A stretch of 59,852 nucleotides of DNA from Flavivirga aquimarina (GCF_030540835.1 NZ_JAUOEK010000150.1:1-59852); one strand, 5' to 3'; positions 44,473 to 54,296 are shown, numbered from the stretch's first letter. A program made the numbers and translations. The notes: a model not told the origin generated them from the sequence alone.

Positions 44473-46263
44473 TTACCCAATAATCATTCCGGCAATAGTA
44501 GCAGAAATTAAGGAAGCAATGGTACCACCAATAAGCGCTTTCATACCAAACTGAGACAGTAATTTTCGTTGACCGGGAGCCAAAGAACCAATACCGCCAA
44601 TTTGAATACCTATAGAGGCAAAATTAGCAAAACCACATAGCATATAAGTTGCCATGATTATAGATTTTTCATAATTAAGATGGATAGTATTTGCAGTATT
44701 TTTTAAATCAGCTAACTGAATGTAGCCTATAAATTCACTGGCAGCTAATTTAATACCTAATAATTGTCCCATTAAAGCTATATCCTCTTTGGCAACACCA
44801 ATAAGCCACATGAGAGGCGCAAAGACATAGCCTAAAATTAATTCGAGCGATAAACTTTCGTATGACGTATTATTAGCAATCAAAGTATTCAATGAAGATA
44901 TATCGCCAATCCAACCTAAAATACCATTAAACATAGCAATAAAAGCAACGAATACTAAAAGCATAGCACCCACATTAACTGCAAGTTTTAAGCCTTCGGT
45001 AGTTCCATTGGCAATGGCATCTAAAAAATTTGATCCAATTTTTTCTTGAGATACTTTAACGTCTGTATTAATATTTTCTGTTTGTGGATAAAGAATTTTT
45101 GAAATGACTATAGCTCCGGGAGCAGCCATAACAGATGCAGCCAAAAGGTGTTTAGCATAAAATAATCTGAGTTCAGGGTCATTACCTCCTAAAAAGCCAA
45201 TATATGCTGCTAGTACAGCACCTGCAACAGTTGCCATACCACCAATCATAACTAATAGTATTTCCGACTTATTCATTTTTTCTAAATAAGCCTTTATTAA
45301 AAGAGGTGCTTCTGTTTGACCTAAAAAGATATTACCTGCAACACTTAAACTTTCTGCTCCAGAAATTTTTAAGGCTTTAGATAGTAGCCAAGCCATAGCT
45401 TTTACTACTTTTTGAATAATGCCTAAATAAAATAAAACAGAGGTTAAAGCTGAAAAGAATAGGATGGTTGGTAATACTTGAAATGCGAATATAAAACCGT
45501 ATGAGTTTACATCCATTACACCACTGAACAAAAACTCACTTCCAGCTCTTGTAAAATTTAGTATATTGATAAATACCTGCCCTACACTTTCAAAGACACT
45601 TTTAACAAAATCAATTTTTAAAACGCCTATTGCAATAATTAATTGGAAAGATAGTCCTAAACCAACAGTTCTCCAATTAATACCTTTTCTATTACTACTG
45701 AATAAGAATGCTACCAAAATAAGAGAAACCATTCCTAAAACACCTCGCCAAAGACTTGAAAAAGAAAAACCTTGACTTTTAATGATAGTATCTGTGGGTG
45801 CTACTTGAGCTAAAAAATCTGGGTGAGTATTTGAACCATAAATTAAAACAGTATTTCCTTTCTTTAGTTTTAATAAATTACTTTTTTGGTCAATGACTTC
45901 GTAATAAATGTCTACAGTAGTTGGAACTTTTTGTTTGAAAACAATGAGATTATTGTTTTGTAACCAAACTCCTTTGCTGAATGTGTTATTTAATATAGAT
46001 ATGTATTCCCCATTTTCAAATAAATTTAGGTATTCTTTTCCTTTTCTGAACTCTATATTTGATTGTATGCTATCTGGGTATTCCTCATAAACAATGTGTT
46101 CAAAAAGTTGCCAACTATTTACTCTAATATCACGAGGTATTTTTAATAAAGCTTCATTATTTAAAACAGATAAACTGTCATGTTCTTCATTTATTTCTTG
46201 TGCTATAATTGATGATGTGAATAAGAAAAAGATAGCGACAATAAACAAAGGGAACTGTTTCAT
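44473..46263 (-). CDS. NupC-family concentrative nucleoside transporter with periplasmic N-terminal domain
   Basis: A 596-residue inner-membrane nucleoside:cation symporter of the CNT family. The transporter core spans about residues 175-596, with the substrate-site phrases GQTEAPLLIKAYLEKMNKSE and GGMATVAGAVLAAYI and the C-terminal CGFANFASIGIQIGGIGSLA. Residues 1-165 form an extra part: a signal peptide ending at SIIAQ and a soluble region of about 140 residues that should lie in the periplasm. Ordinary CNTs of about 400 residues lack it. It is followed by thyA and preceded by the bifunctional nuclease gene by 15 bases, so nucleoside salvage and dTMP synthesis are encoded together. Confidence 0.9.
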   Translation of the reverse strand: MKQFPLFIVAIFFLFTSSIIAQEINEEHDSLSVLNNEALLKIPRDIRVNSWQLFEHIVYEEYPDSIQSNIEFRKGKEYLNLFENGEYISILNNTFSKGVWLQNNNLIVFKQKVPTTVDIYYEVIDQKSNLLKLKKGNTVLIYGSNTHPDFLAQVAPTDTIIKSQGFSFSSLWRGVLGMVSLILVAFLFSSNRKGINWRTVGLGLSFQLIIAIGVLKIDFVKSVFESVGQVFINILNFTRAGSEFLFSGVMDVNSYGFIFAFQVLPTILFFSALTSVLFYLGIIQKVVKAMAWLLSKALKISGAESLSVAGNIFLGQTEAPLLIKAYLEKMNKSEILLVMIGGMATVAGAVLAAYIGFLGGNDPELRLFYAKHLLAASVMAAPGAIVISKILYPQTENINTDVKVSQEKIGSNFLDAIANGTTEGLKLAVNVGAMLLVFVAFIAMFNGILGWIGDISSLNTLIANNTSYESLSLELILGYVFAPLMWLIGVAKEDIALMGQLLGIKLAASEFIGYIQLADLKNTANTIHLNYEKSIIMATYMLCGFANFASIGIQIGGIGSLAPGQRKLLSQFGMKALIGGTIASLISATIAGMIIG

Positions 46264-46278
46264 ACTAAAAAGTAAATA

Positions 46279-46893
46279 TTATTCTCGTTTCGAGATTTCA
46301 TCACGAATATGAGCTGCCCTTTCGTAATCTTCATCAGAAACAGCTTCATCTAATAAGTTATGTAGTTCTTCTATTGTTTTTCCTTTAAGGTTTTCACGAG
46401 GCGCATCTGGTTCTAACTCATTAGATATGATATCATCTACCAAAATACTATCCTGATTTTCATCTTCTTCCTTAGGATTTACTTTTAAGTATATACCAGC
46501 TTTGTCAAGAATATTTTTATAAGTAAAAATAGGTGCGTCAAAGCGAAGTGCTAAAGCAATGGCATCACTAGTTCTGGCATCTATAATTTCTTCAATTTTA
46601 TCACGTTCGCAAATTAAACTGGAATAAAAAACACCATCAACTAATTTATGAATAATCACTTGTTTTACTACAATATCGAATCGATCTGCGAAGTTTTTAA
46701 ATAAATCGTGCGTTAATGGTCTGGGAGGTTTAATTTCCTTTTCTAAAGCAATGGCAATAGATTGTGCTTCAAAAGCACCAATAACGATTGGAAGTTTACG
46801 GTCACCATCTAATTCATTTAGAATTAAGGCATAAGCACCGTTTTGGGTTTGGCTATAGGATATTCCTTTTATATTTAATCTTACTAAACTCAT
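46279..46893 (-). CDS. Bifunctional nuclease (DUF151/BFN) with UVR motif
   Basis: A 204-residue cytoplasmic protein. The DUF151 domain occupies residues about 5-135 (GAYALILNELDGDRKLPIVI, FEAQSIAIALE, ARTSDAIALALRFDAPIFTY). A C-terminal UvrB/UvrC motif (LHNLLDEAVSDEDYERAAHI then RDEIS) follows an acidic linker. Some family members have RNase and DNase activity; the cellular task is not settled. It lies between etfA and nupC on the same strand. Confidence 0.88.
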   Translation of the reverse strand: MSLVRLNIKGISYSQTQNGAYALILNELDGDRKLPIVIGAFEAQSIAIALEKEIKPPRPLTHDLFKNFADRFDIVVKQVIIHKLVDGVFYSSLICERDKIEEIIDARTSDAIALALRFDAPIFTYKNILDKAGIYLKVNPKEEDENQDSILVDDIISNELEPDAPRENLKGKTIEELHNLLDEAVSDEDYERAAHIRDEISKRE

Positions 46894-47014
46894 AATTTAT
46901 AAAAAACGCAAAGAACTGTTTAAATTAGGACTTTACCAACTGACTGAGACAGATTTAAGTATTTAGTGCTAATTTAAGCAGTTCTATACGACTATACAAT
47001 TTATAAAAAATTAT

Positions 47015-47974
47015 TTATTGTTGTGCTTTAAAAGTCTTTAATTTTTCGATGAGTTGTGGAACAACTTCAAAAGCATCTCCAACAACACCATAATCTGCAG
47101 CTTTAAAGAAAGGAGCTTCTTCGTCTGTATTAATAACTACTTTTACTTTTGAAGCATTAATACCTGCTAAATGTTGAATGGCTCCAGAAATACCAATAGC
47201 TATATATAAATTTGATGCTACGGGTTTACCGGTTTGACCAACGTGTTCGCTGTGAGGTCTCCATCCTAAATCTGAAACAGGTTTAGAACAGGCTGTTGCT
47301 GCTCCTAAGACATCTGCTAATTCTTCAACCATTCCCCAGTTTTCAGGGCCTTTTAATCCACGACCACCAGATACAACAATGTCGGCATCTGCAATACTTA
47401 CTTTATCTGTTGCTTTATCAACAGATTCTACTTTAACTCCCGAATCTGGAATAGAAGGTGAAAAGTCTTCTGTAGAAGCACTACCACTATTTTCTACCAG
47501 CCCGAATGAATTATTAGAAACACCTATAATTTTTACATCGGTGTTAATTTGTGACACTTCGAAAGCTTTATTAGTAAAAGCAGTACGTTTCACTGTAAAA
47601 GGAGATGTACTGGTTGGTGCTTCAATAACATTAGAAGCATACCCTGCATTTAAACCAACTGCTAAAAGAGGCGCCAAATATTTACTATTAGCACTAGAGC
47701 TAATTACAACAACTTTTGCAGCTTCTTTTTCTGCTGCTTGTTTAATAGCTTCTGCATAACCATTAGCATTAAAAGATTCTAATTGCGCATTCGATACATT
47801 TAAAACCTTATCGACACCATAATCTCCTAATGCAGAGGCGTCATCTGTATTTATAGTAATGGCTGTAACGCTAGTTCCTAATTGATTGGCTACTGCTTTG
47901 GCATAAGAGGCAACTTCTAAAGCTGTTTTTTTAAATGTTCCTTGTTCTGATTCTGTATATACTAAAACTGACAT
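47015..47974 (-). CDS. etfA: Electron transfer flavoprotein alpha subunit
   Basis: EtfA binds FAD and, with EtfB, passes electrons from acyl-CoA dehydrogenases to the quinone pool. The ATG at 47974 (MSVLVYTESEQG) is chosen, giving 319 residues; the longer frame to 48079 reads through an intergenic repeat (LKSLSPLEKGWGEEK). The C-terminal FAD domain has VVSGGRGLKGPENWGMVEEL, SDLGWRPHSEHVGQTGK, and YIAIGISGAIQHLAGINAS. It is downstream of etfB on the same strand. Confidence 0.95.
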   Translation of the reverse strand: MSVLVYTESEQGTFKKTALEVASYAKAVANQLGTSVTAITINTDDASALGDYGVDKVLNVSNAQLESFNANGYAEAIKQAAEKEAAKVVVISSSANSKYLAPLLAVGLNAGYASNVIEAPTSTSPFTVKRTAFTNKAFEVSQINTDVKIIGVSNNSFGLVENSGSASTEDFSPSIPDSGVKVESVDKATDKVSIADADIVVSGGRGLKGPENWGMVEELADVLGAATACSKPVSDLGWRPHSEHVGQTGKPVASNLYIAIGISGAIQHLAGINASKVKVVINTDEEAPFFKAADYGVVGDAFEVVPQLIEKLKTFKAQQ

Positions 47975-47984
47975 AAATCTTATT

Positions 47985-48116
47985 TTTTCCTCACCCCAAC
48001 CCTTCTCCAAAGGAGAGAGGCTTTTGAGCTTGTTTGTTTTTAATATTAATTTGGTCTTTTTTACTGTATCCTTCCGCAATCGTTTCCCCCTCCTTTGGAG
48101 GGGCTAGGGGCGGCTT
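47985..48116. repeat. Paired palindromic repeats between etfB and etfA
   Basis: Two related elements fill this gap. One runs over CTCACCCCAACCCTTCTCCA and AAGGAGAGAGG (47991-48020). The other has CCCCCTCCTTTGGAGGGGCT then AGGGGCGG (48084-48113). In one orientation they share a CTTTGG core followed by a G-rich GGGnTnGGGG tail, the pattern also found inside thyA. They could form mRNA hairpins that set the etfB:etfA ratio. Confidence 0.6.
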
Positions 48117-48863
48117 TTATATCACCTTAGCTTCGTTATGAAGTAAGTTTACTAACTCATCTAAATTATCTGCAGATACTAGTTTTACAGCCCCTTTAGG
48201 TGCAGGCTTTTCAAACTTAATAGATGTGGTTTCTGCACTGGCATCAATTGGGTCAATAACCGTTAAAGGCTTTTTACGTGCCATCATAATACCTCTCATA
48301 TTGGGTATTCTAAGATCACTTTCTTCAACCAAACCTTTCTGTCCACCAATTACTAATGGTAGACTAGTAGAAACGGTTTCTTTTCCGCCATCAATTTCTC
48401 TAACAGCTTTTGCAGAAGTACCATCTACTTCTAAACCAATACAATTATTTACAAAATTAGCTTGAGTTAACCCAGCAATCATACCTGGAACCATACCACC
48501 ATTATAATCTATAGATTCACGGCCTGCAATAACCAAATCGTAAGCCCCATCTTTAATAACGTTTGCTAATTGTTTTGCTACCGAAAAACCATCAGTAGCC
48601 TGTGTATTTACTCTAATAGCAGCATCGGCACCAATAGCTAAAGCTTTACGAAGCGTAGGCTCGGTATCTGCACCACCAACGTTTACAACAGTAACGTTAG
48701 CACCTTGTTTTTCTTTAAACCACATGGCACGGGTTAAACCAAATTCATCATTCGGATTTATAACAAATTGTACACCATTGGTATCGAATTTTGTGTCACC
48801 TTCACTAAAATTAATTTTAGATGTCGTATCAGGAACATGACTAATGCACACTAATATTTTCAT
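48117..48863 (-). CDS. etfB: Electron transfer flavoprotein beta subunit
   Basis: EtfB (248 residues) binds AMP and forms a heterodimer with EtfA. The N-terminus MKILVCISHVPDTTSKINFS and the signature VIAGRESIDYNGGMVPGMIA with the following Leu-Thr are diagnostic, and VREIDGGKETVSTSLPLVIG fits the signature region. First gene of the etfBA pair. Upstream is a 412-base region shared with divergent pdhB that contains a near-perfect 24-bp palindrome. Confidence 0.95.
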   Translation of the reverse strand: MKILVCISHVPDTTSKINFSEGDTKFDTNGVQFVINPNDEFGLTRAMWFKEKQGANVTVVNVGGADTEPTLRKALAIGADAAIRVNTQATDGFSVAKQLANVIKDGAYDLVIAGRESIDYNGGMVPGMIAGLTQANFVNNCIGLEVDGTSAKAVREIDGGKETVSTSLPLVIGGQKGLVEESDLRIPNMRGIMMARKKPLTVIDPIDASAETTSIKFEKPAPKGAVKLVSADNLDELVNLLHNEAKVI

Positions 48864-49275
48864 ATTATAACAATTTAATTGTTTAGTTTTTTAATTAAGT
48901 TAGTTAGCCAATTTTGTGTAATTAATAGTTAGAAAACAACCGTTTAAATAATACAATGATTGGCAAAATTTTGAAGATACGAAGGTAATTATTTTATTTC
49001 GATTATTTGCTATGCATGCATAGTAAATTAATCAAAATAATTATCAAAAAGTATAGAATTATTAATTTTTATTTGTGAATATGTAACTCATAAGTAGATT
49101 AACTGAAGAATAAATAAAAAGAATTAGAATTAATTAAAAGTGACAAATCCTCATTATTAATATGTGATTTCTATGAAATTATTAATTTTTTTTTACAGAT
49201 AATTTTACTGTTGGTTTTTATATCAAATTATAATCAATAATTCCTATTTTTGCAATTCGAATTAAAATTAAGTTA
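48864..49275. promoter_or_regulatory. Divergent etfB/pdhB promoter region with 24-bp palindrome
   Basis: A near-perfect palindrome spans 49005-49028 (ATTTGCTATGCATGCATAGT then AAAT; one mismatched pair). Weaker symmetry extends outward to about 48990-49040. A TATTTTTGC box (49245-49253) matches the -7 element for pdhB, 23 bases before its ATG. No gene is seen in this 412-base gap. The palindrome could be an operator coordinating the two oxidative-metabolism operons. Confidence 0.45.
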
Positions 49276-50253
49276 ATGAAGACAATTCAATTTAGAGAGG
49301 CTATTTGCGAAGCCATGAGCGAAGAAATGCGAAGAGATGAAAGCATTTATTTAATGGGAGAAGAAGTAGCAGAATATAATGGTGCTTACAAGGCATCAAA
49401 AGGTATGTTGGATGAATTTGGAGCTAAGCGTGTTATCGATACGCCTATTGCAGAGCTTGGATTTGCAGGGATTGCTATTGGTTCTACTATGACTGGAAAC
49501 AGACCCATTGTTGAGTATATGACGTTTAACTTCTCTTTAGTTGGAATTGATCAAATTATAAATAATGCAGCTAAGATTAGGCAAATGTCGGGCGGACAAT
49601 TTAAATGTCCAATCGTATTTCGTGGACCTACAGCTTCCGCAGGTCAGTTAGGAGCAACGCACTCGCAGGCTTTTGAGAATTGGTTTGCTAATACACCAGG
49701 TTTAAAAGTGGTCGTACCATCGAATCCGTATGATGCTAAAGGTTTATTAAAAGCGGCGATTCGTGATGATGATCCGGTTATTTTTATGGAAAGTGAGCAG
49801 ATGTATGGCGATAAAGGTGAAGTGCCAGAAGGAGAATACATTGTGCCATTAGGTGTTGCCGAAATAAAACGAGAAGGAACCGATGTAACGATTGTGTCTT
49901 TTGGGAAAATAATTAAAGAAGCTTATAAAGCAGCTGATGAGTTAGCTAAAGAAGGTATTTCTTGTGAAATAATCGATTTACGTACTGTGCGTCCTATGGA
50001 TAGAAAAGCTATATTAGAATCGGTTAAGAAAACCAATAGATTAGTTGTTTTAGAAGAAGCATGGCCTTTTGGAAATGTGGCTACCGAAATTACTTATTTA
50101 GTACAAAGTGAAGCATTTGATTACTTAGATGCTCCTATTGTAAAAATAAATACTGCAGATACACCAGCACCTTACTCACCAGTTTTATTGGCAGAGTGGT
50201 TGCCAAATAGTAATGATGTTATTAAAGCAGTAAAAAAAGTATTATATAAATAA
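49276..50253 (+). CDS. pdhB: Pyruvate dehydrogenase E1 component beta subunit
   Basis: The beta chain of a thiamine-diphosphate-dependent 2-oxoacid dehydrogenase (325 residues), which with an alpha subunit decarboxylates pyruvate in the cytoplasmic PDH complex. Family motifs: IYLMGEEVAEYNGAYKASKG, DTPIAELGFAGIAIGSTMTG, FRGPTASAGQLGATHSQAFE, and EEAWPFGNVATEITYL near the C-terminus. The strong match to PdhB, not to branched-chain E1, is a judgement by eye. The alpha and E2 genes are not adjacent. A terminator follows. Confidence 0.92.
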   Translation: MKTIQFREAICEAMSEEMRRDESIYLMGEEVAEYNGAYKASKGMLDEFGAKRVIDTPIAELGFAGIAIGSTMTGNRPIVEYMTFNFSLVGIDQIINNAAKIRQMSGGQFKCPIVFRGPTASAGQLGATHSQAFENWFANTPGLKVVVPSNPYDAKGLLKAAIRDDDPVIFMESEQMYGDKGEVPEGEYIVPLGVAEIKREGTDVTIVSFGKIIKEAYKAADELAKEGISCEIIDLRTVRPMDRKAILESVKKTNRLVVLEEAWPFGNVATEITYLVQSEAFDYLDAPIVKINTADTPAPYSPVLLAEWLPNSNDVIKAVKKVLYK

Positions 50254-50275
50254 ATCAATATTTTTTACGTTATTG

Positions 50276-50312
50276 AACTTCATTAGCATGGTTGTTGATG
50301 AAGTTTTTTTTG
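50276..50312 (+). terminator. Rho-independent terminator after pdhB
   Basis: An 8-bp stem AACTTCAT/ATGAAGTT with a 14-nt loop is followed by a run of T residues (50304-50311). It lies 23 bases after the pdhB stop. Confidence 0.65.
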
Positions 50313-50401
50313 TTATGAAATAAATTCAACCATATTTTTTCAATTTCATGCAACCAAGGCAAATTATATTTGTCTTTATAGAAAATAATTAAAATCGTTT
50401 G

Positions 50402-52906
50402 ATGAAGATAAAACTAATTTTTACTCTTTTCCTTCTAAATGTGTTTTTTGCAATAGCACAAACTAAAGTAAGCGGTTATGTGTTTGATGAATTTAATGAA
50501 CCTGTTTCGTTTGCAAACGTTATTTTTAAAGGTTCTACCATTGGGACTATAACAAACGAAAACGGAAAGTTTTATTTAGAATCTGATGAAATATGGAAAG
50601 CACTTACCATTTCTTTTATTGGTTACGAAGTATTAAATATTCCTTTGGATAAAAAAATAAATTATAATTTAAAGTTTATACTTAAAGAAGAACTGGGTGA
50701 ACTCGATCAGGTTGTTATCGTTTCTGGAAAACAATCAAAAAAGAATAACCCGGCCATTGATTTACTAAGAAAAATATGGGAGCATAAGCGAAAAAATGGT
50801 TTAAACCTATATAAACAATACGCATACGATAAATACGAAAAAGTAGAATTCGATATTAATACCATAGACAGTGCTCTTATAAGAAGCAGACTTTTTAGAG
50901 GTATGGAGTTTGTTTTTAATGAAGTAGATACATCGCGAGTAACAGGTAAAACATATTTACCAATGTTTATAAACGAAGCAGCTTCACGAGTTTATGGCGA
51001 TAATACTATTAATAAAGAAAAAGAAGTTTTAAAAGGAAATAAAAACTCTGGATTTAGCGATAATCAAGTAGTGATTGATTTTGTTGATGATTTATATTCC
51101 GATTATAATGTCTACGATAATTATCTAAAGTTTTTCGATAAAAGTTTTGTAAGTCCTTTGTCTAAAACTGGAATTAATACTTATAATTATGTATTGTCAG
51201 ACAGTGCTTATATAGATAATAAATGGTGTTACAATATCATTTATTACCCAAGACGTAAAAACGAACTGACGTTTAAAGGCGATTTTTGGGTGGCAGATAC
51301 GACCTATGCCATTAAAGATATTAACCTTCAGGCATCAAAAAGTGCCAATATAAACTGGATAAAAGAGATTTATATAGAACAAGAGTTTGAAGTGTTAAAC
51401 GATTCCTTATTTCTTGTGAAGCGTGATTATATGATGTCTGACTTTGCCTTTAGCAAAAAGGAGAAATCAAGAGGTGTTTATGGTAAGCGTACTACCTTAT
51501 ACGATAATTATGAATTTGATAAAAAGTTAGATAGTAAGTTCTACGACCAGGAAGTTTACAATTACGATAAAGATGTTTATGACAGAGGCGATGCGTTTTG
51601 GGCAGAGAATCGTTTAGAAGCTTTAAATAAGGACGAACAAGGGGTTTATAAAATGCTTGACACTTTAAAAACAGTCAAGAAATTTAAACAGCTTTATAAC
51701 TTAGGAAGCATTTTAGCATCAGGATATATTGAGTTTAATACCCTGCCTTTAGATTATGGCCCGATTTTTTCAACCTTTGGGTTTAATGAAGTAGAAGGTT
51801 TACGTTTACGTGCAGGTGGACGTACTTATTTTGGAAGAAATGACCTTTGGCGATTAGAAGGATTTGTAGCCTATGGTTTTGAAGATGATAAATTTAAATA
51901 TGGTATCTCAGGAAAATGGTTGCTAGATAAAAAAAGTAGGCTTATTATTTCTGGAGGAAACCGTCGTGATGTGGAGCAAATAGGAGCGAGTTTAACCACT
52001 TCTACAGATGTTTTAGGTAGAAGTTTGGCATCCTCATCGGTTGTTGGAACAAGTGCAAATGATAAATTAACCTCCATAAATTTAACCAGTTTAGCTATTG
52101 AAGCAGAACCATGGCGTAATGTTATTTTTAGGCTGGGAGGAAACTACAGGACTTTAGAATCGGCATCCCCTACGTTTAGTTTAGATTACAATACACCAAC
52201 AGGTGTGGCATCTGAAATTAGACAGTTTGAATCCTCGTTATCCGTATCCTATTTTCCAAAACGAAAAATGACAGGCTTTGGTGTTGAACGCCGTGAGGCT
52301 AATGATGGTTTTGCCCGTATATTTGCACAGATAAGCAGAGGTGATAAGAGTTTGTTTGATAGCGATTTTGATTATACGAAATTACAATTATCTTATATAC
52401 AGCCTTGGCAAGTTGGTGGTTTTGGAAGGTTAACAACAACGATAGAAGCCGGTAAAACTTTTGGAGAAGTACCACTAGGGCTGTTAAGTGTAATACCAGG
52501 AAACCAATCCTATTTCTCAATTTATAATACCTTTTCTCAGTTAGATTTTTACGAATTTGTGTCTGATACCTATACATCGGTGCATTTAGAACATAATTTT
52601 AACGGACGCTTATTTTCAAGAATTCCTTTTTTACGTAAACTTAATCTTCGAGAAATTATAAGTATTCGTGGTGTTTGGGGTGAGATTTCTGAAGAAAATA
52701 TATTGTTAAATACAACAAGTAACCCTAACTCTATTGCTTTAATAGCACCATCTGATGAAATGTATTATGAATATAGTTTGGGTATAGGTAATATTTTTAA
52801 AGTATTTAGAATAGACTTTAATTTTAGAGGTAATTATTTGGATGAAGTTAGAAACCCGGATGCCAGAAAGTTTGGTATTACGGGCACTTTTGGGTTTCAT
52901 TTTTAG
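50402..52906 (+). CDS. DUF5686 outer-membrane protein with carboxypeptidase-regulatory-like domain
   Basis: A large exported protein (834 residues from the ATG at 50402; the TTG one codon earlier is less likely). The signal peptide ends near FFAIAQ. A carboxypeptidase-regulatory-like beta domain (about residues 20-100, SFIGYEVLNI) precedes the DUF5686 region, with KKNNPAIDLLRKIWEHKRKN, a central KGDFWVADTTYAIKDINLQA segment, and a C-terminal part rich in alternating strands that ends in GTFGFHF. This looks like a beta-barrel with an N-terminal periplasmic or surface domain, related in layout to TonB receptors but without a plug. Function unknown. Confidence 0.82.
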   Translation: MKIKLIFTLFLLNVFFAIAQTKVSGYVFDEFNEPVSFANVIFKGSTIGTITNENGKFYLESDEIWKALTISFIGYEVLNIPLDKKINYNLKFILKEELGELDQVVIVSGKQSKKNNPAIDLLRKIWEHKRKNGLNLYKQYAYDKYEKVEFDINTIDSALIRSRLFRGMEFVFNEVDTSRVTGKTYLPMFINEAASRVYGDNTINKEKEVLKGNKNSGFSDNQVVIDFVDDLYSDYNVYDNYLKFFDKSFVSPLSKTGINTYNYVLSDSAYIDNKWCYNIIYYPRRKNELTFKGDFWVADTTYAIKDINLQASKSANINWIKEIYIEQEFEVLNDSLFLVKRDYMMSDFAFSKKEKSRGVYGKRTTLYDNYEFDKKLDSKFYDQEVYNYDKDVYDRGDAFWAENRLEALNKDEQGVYKMLDTLKTVKKFKQLYNLGSILASGYIEFNTLPLDYGPIFSTFGFNEVEGLRLRAGGRTYFGRNDLWRLEGFVAYGFEDDKFKYGISGKWLLDKKSRLIISGGNRRDVEQIGASLTTSTDVLGRSLASSSVVGTSANDKLTSINLTSLAIEAEPWRNVIFRLGGNYRTLESASPTFSLDYNTPTGVASEIRQFESSLSVSYFPKRKMTGFGVERREANDGFARIFAQISRGDKSLFDSDFDYTKLQLSYIQPWQVGGFGRLTTTIEAGKTFGEVPLGLLSVIPGNQSYFSIYNTFSQLDFYEFVSDTYTSVHLEHNFNGRLFSRIPFLRKLNLREIISIRGVWGEISEENILLNTTSNPNSIALIAPSDEMYYEYSLGIGNIFKVFRIDFNFRGNYLDEVRNPDARKFGITGTFGFHF

Positions 52907-52994
52907 TACGTTCTTATTTAAATACTCTATAAAGCCTATTGTGTGTTACCTGACCAATAACCTATATTTATTTAGTGTCACAAGGTGTTTTTTA

Positions 52995-54296
52995 TCACTC
53001 AAACCTTATCCAATCTATTTGCAAAGAGCTCCCTTTATCACCTTTAAATATCATATATATATCCTTCTTTCCTTTACTAACTTCGATAACGTTTTTAAAT
53101 TCTTGAAAAGATTTCGATGATGATAATTTGAGTTCACTCAAAACAGTGCCAGAAGGGCTACCCGATCTAATCTCAAGCAAGCCTTTTTTGCCATTCAGTA
53201 ATAGGTTAGAGACGCATTTTTCATAACTCTTATCAAAAGTAATATTGGCAAATCGAACCCAATCGTCATTCTGAATATTTGTAATTACAAAACCATCTTT
53301 CCTGTTTCCTTGTTTTTTTATATCGCCAGATATTTCATAATACCATTCGGCTTCAATAGTATCCCATGAAGCATTGTATTGACCTACACCATTTGCATAA
53401 TGAGCGTCTAAAAACTTGATGTCCGTAACAATTTTTCCATCGTCATCCATGTGACAGTATGAAATAATAGACTCTCGGTATTTGAAGCCTTTTTCGATAT
53501 AATAACACCAAATGTGATAAAATTGACCTTTCCAATTAAAAAAGCTACCATGAGCAAATTCATTTAAGTTATGACCATGTCCAACTGCTCCAACACATTT
53601 ATATGGACCATAAATATTATTTGAAATAGCATAATCGCGCCCCCAGCTTAAATAATAAGTATCATTATACTTAAAAATATAGTTTTTATCCATCCAGTGG
53701 GGTGCTTTTTCCCATTCTTCACCATTGATTTCAATCAGCTTTGGTTTTTCGGCAAGAGATATCATATCGTCATTTAGTTTTGCGATATGAAAACCATTTC
53801 CATTGTCTTTATCTCCATAAACAAGATAAGGTGTTTGATTTTCATTATCATCAATTAATATTGTCGGATCATGCATAGGAGCAACAAGAGCTTTGCCAAG
53901 AGGGTCTTTAAAAGTGCCATAAGGAGCATCAGAGGTCATGACACCAATTCCTCGTTTCCTGTCCGAAAAATAAAAGTAATATTTTCCGTTTCTACTTGCA
54001 GCATCACTTGCCCAACAATCCGTACTATTATCGTCCATATAATTGTCTTTGGGGCTGATTGAGGTCCTAATTGTCCAGTTAATCAAGTTTGTTGATGAAA
54101 ACACACGCCAGTCTTTCATTATCCAGGTCTTATCATTAGGACTGTAATCATGTCCACTGTATAAAAAAAGAGTATCGTTAAATACCCTAACATGCGGGTC
54201 TGACATTCCAATATCTTTAATAACAGGATTCTGAGCAAAGTTAAAGTGACTTAAAAGTAGGTAAGCTAGAGAAAGGAAATAGTTTTTATATTTCAT
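52995..54296 (-). CDS. GH43-like glycosidase with C-terminal CBM6-like domain
   Basis: A 433-residue exported enzyme (signal peptide ending SHFNFAQ). Five-bladed propeller features of GH43 (arabinofuranosidase or xylosidase group) are present. Asp33 in GMSDPHVRVF is the probable base and Asp143 in MHDPTILI the pKa-tuning residue. An acidic residue in GEEWEKAPHW (Glu196) is the candidate acid, and GHGHNLNEFAHGSFF follows. The last 120 residues resemble a CBM6 beta-sandwich (DWVRFANITF, LEIRSGSPSGTVLSELKL). Arabinan, xylan or galactan side chains are plausible substrates, but the subfamily is undetermined. It stands alone, apart from both SusCD loci. Confidence 0.82.
   Translation of the reverse strand: MKYKNYFLSLAYLLLSHFNFAQNPVIKDIGMSDPHVRVFNDTLFLYSGHDYSPNDKTWIMKDWRVFSSTNLINWTIRTSISPKDNYMDDNSTDCWASDAASRNGKYYFYFSDRKRGIGVMTSDAPYGTFKDPLGKALVAPMHDPTILIDDNENQTPYLVYGDKDNGNGFHIAKLNDDMISLAEKPKLIEINGEEWEKAPHWMDKNYIFKYNDTYYLSWGRDYAISNNIYGPYKCVGAVGHGHNLNEFAHGSFFNWKGQFYHIWCYYIEKGFKYRESIISYCHMDDDGKIVTDIKFLDAHYANGVGQYNASWDTIEAEWYYEISGDIKKQGNRKDGFVITNIQNDDWVRFANITFDKSYEKCVSNLLLNGKKGLLEIRSGSPSGTVLSELKLSSSKSFQEFKNVIEVSKGKKDIYMIFKGDKGSSLQIDWIRFE

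Noticed and set aside
47379-47759. 126-codon plus-strand frame opposite etfA
   Set aside because: It mirrors a well-supported etfA sequence and shows no independent features.
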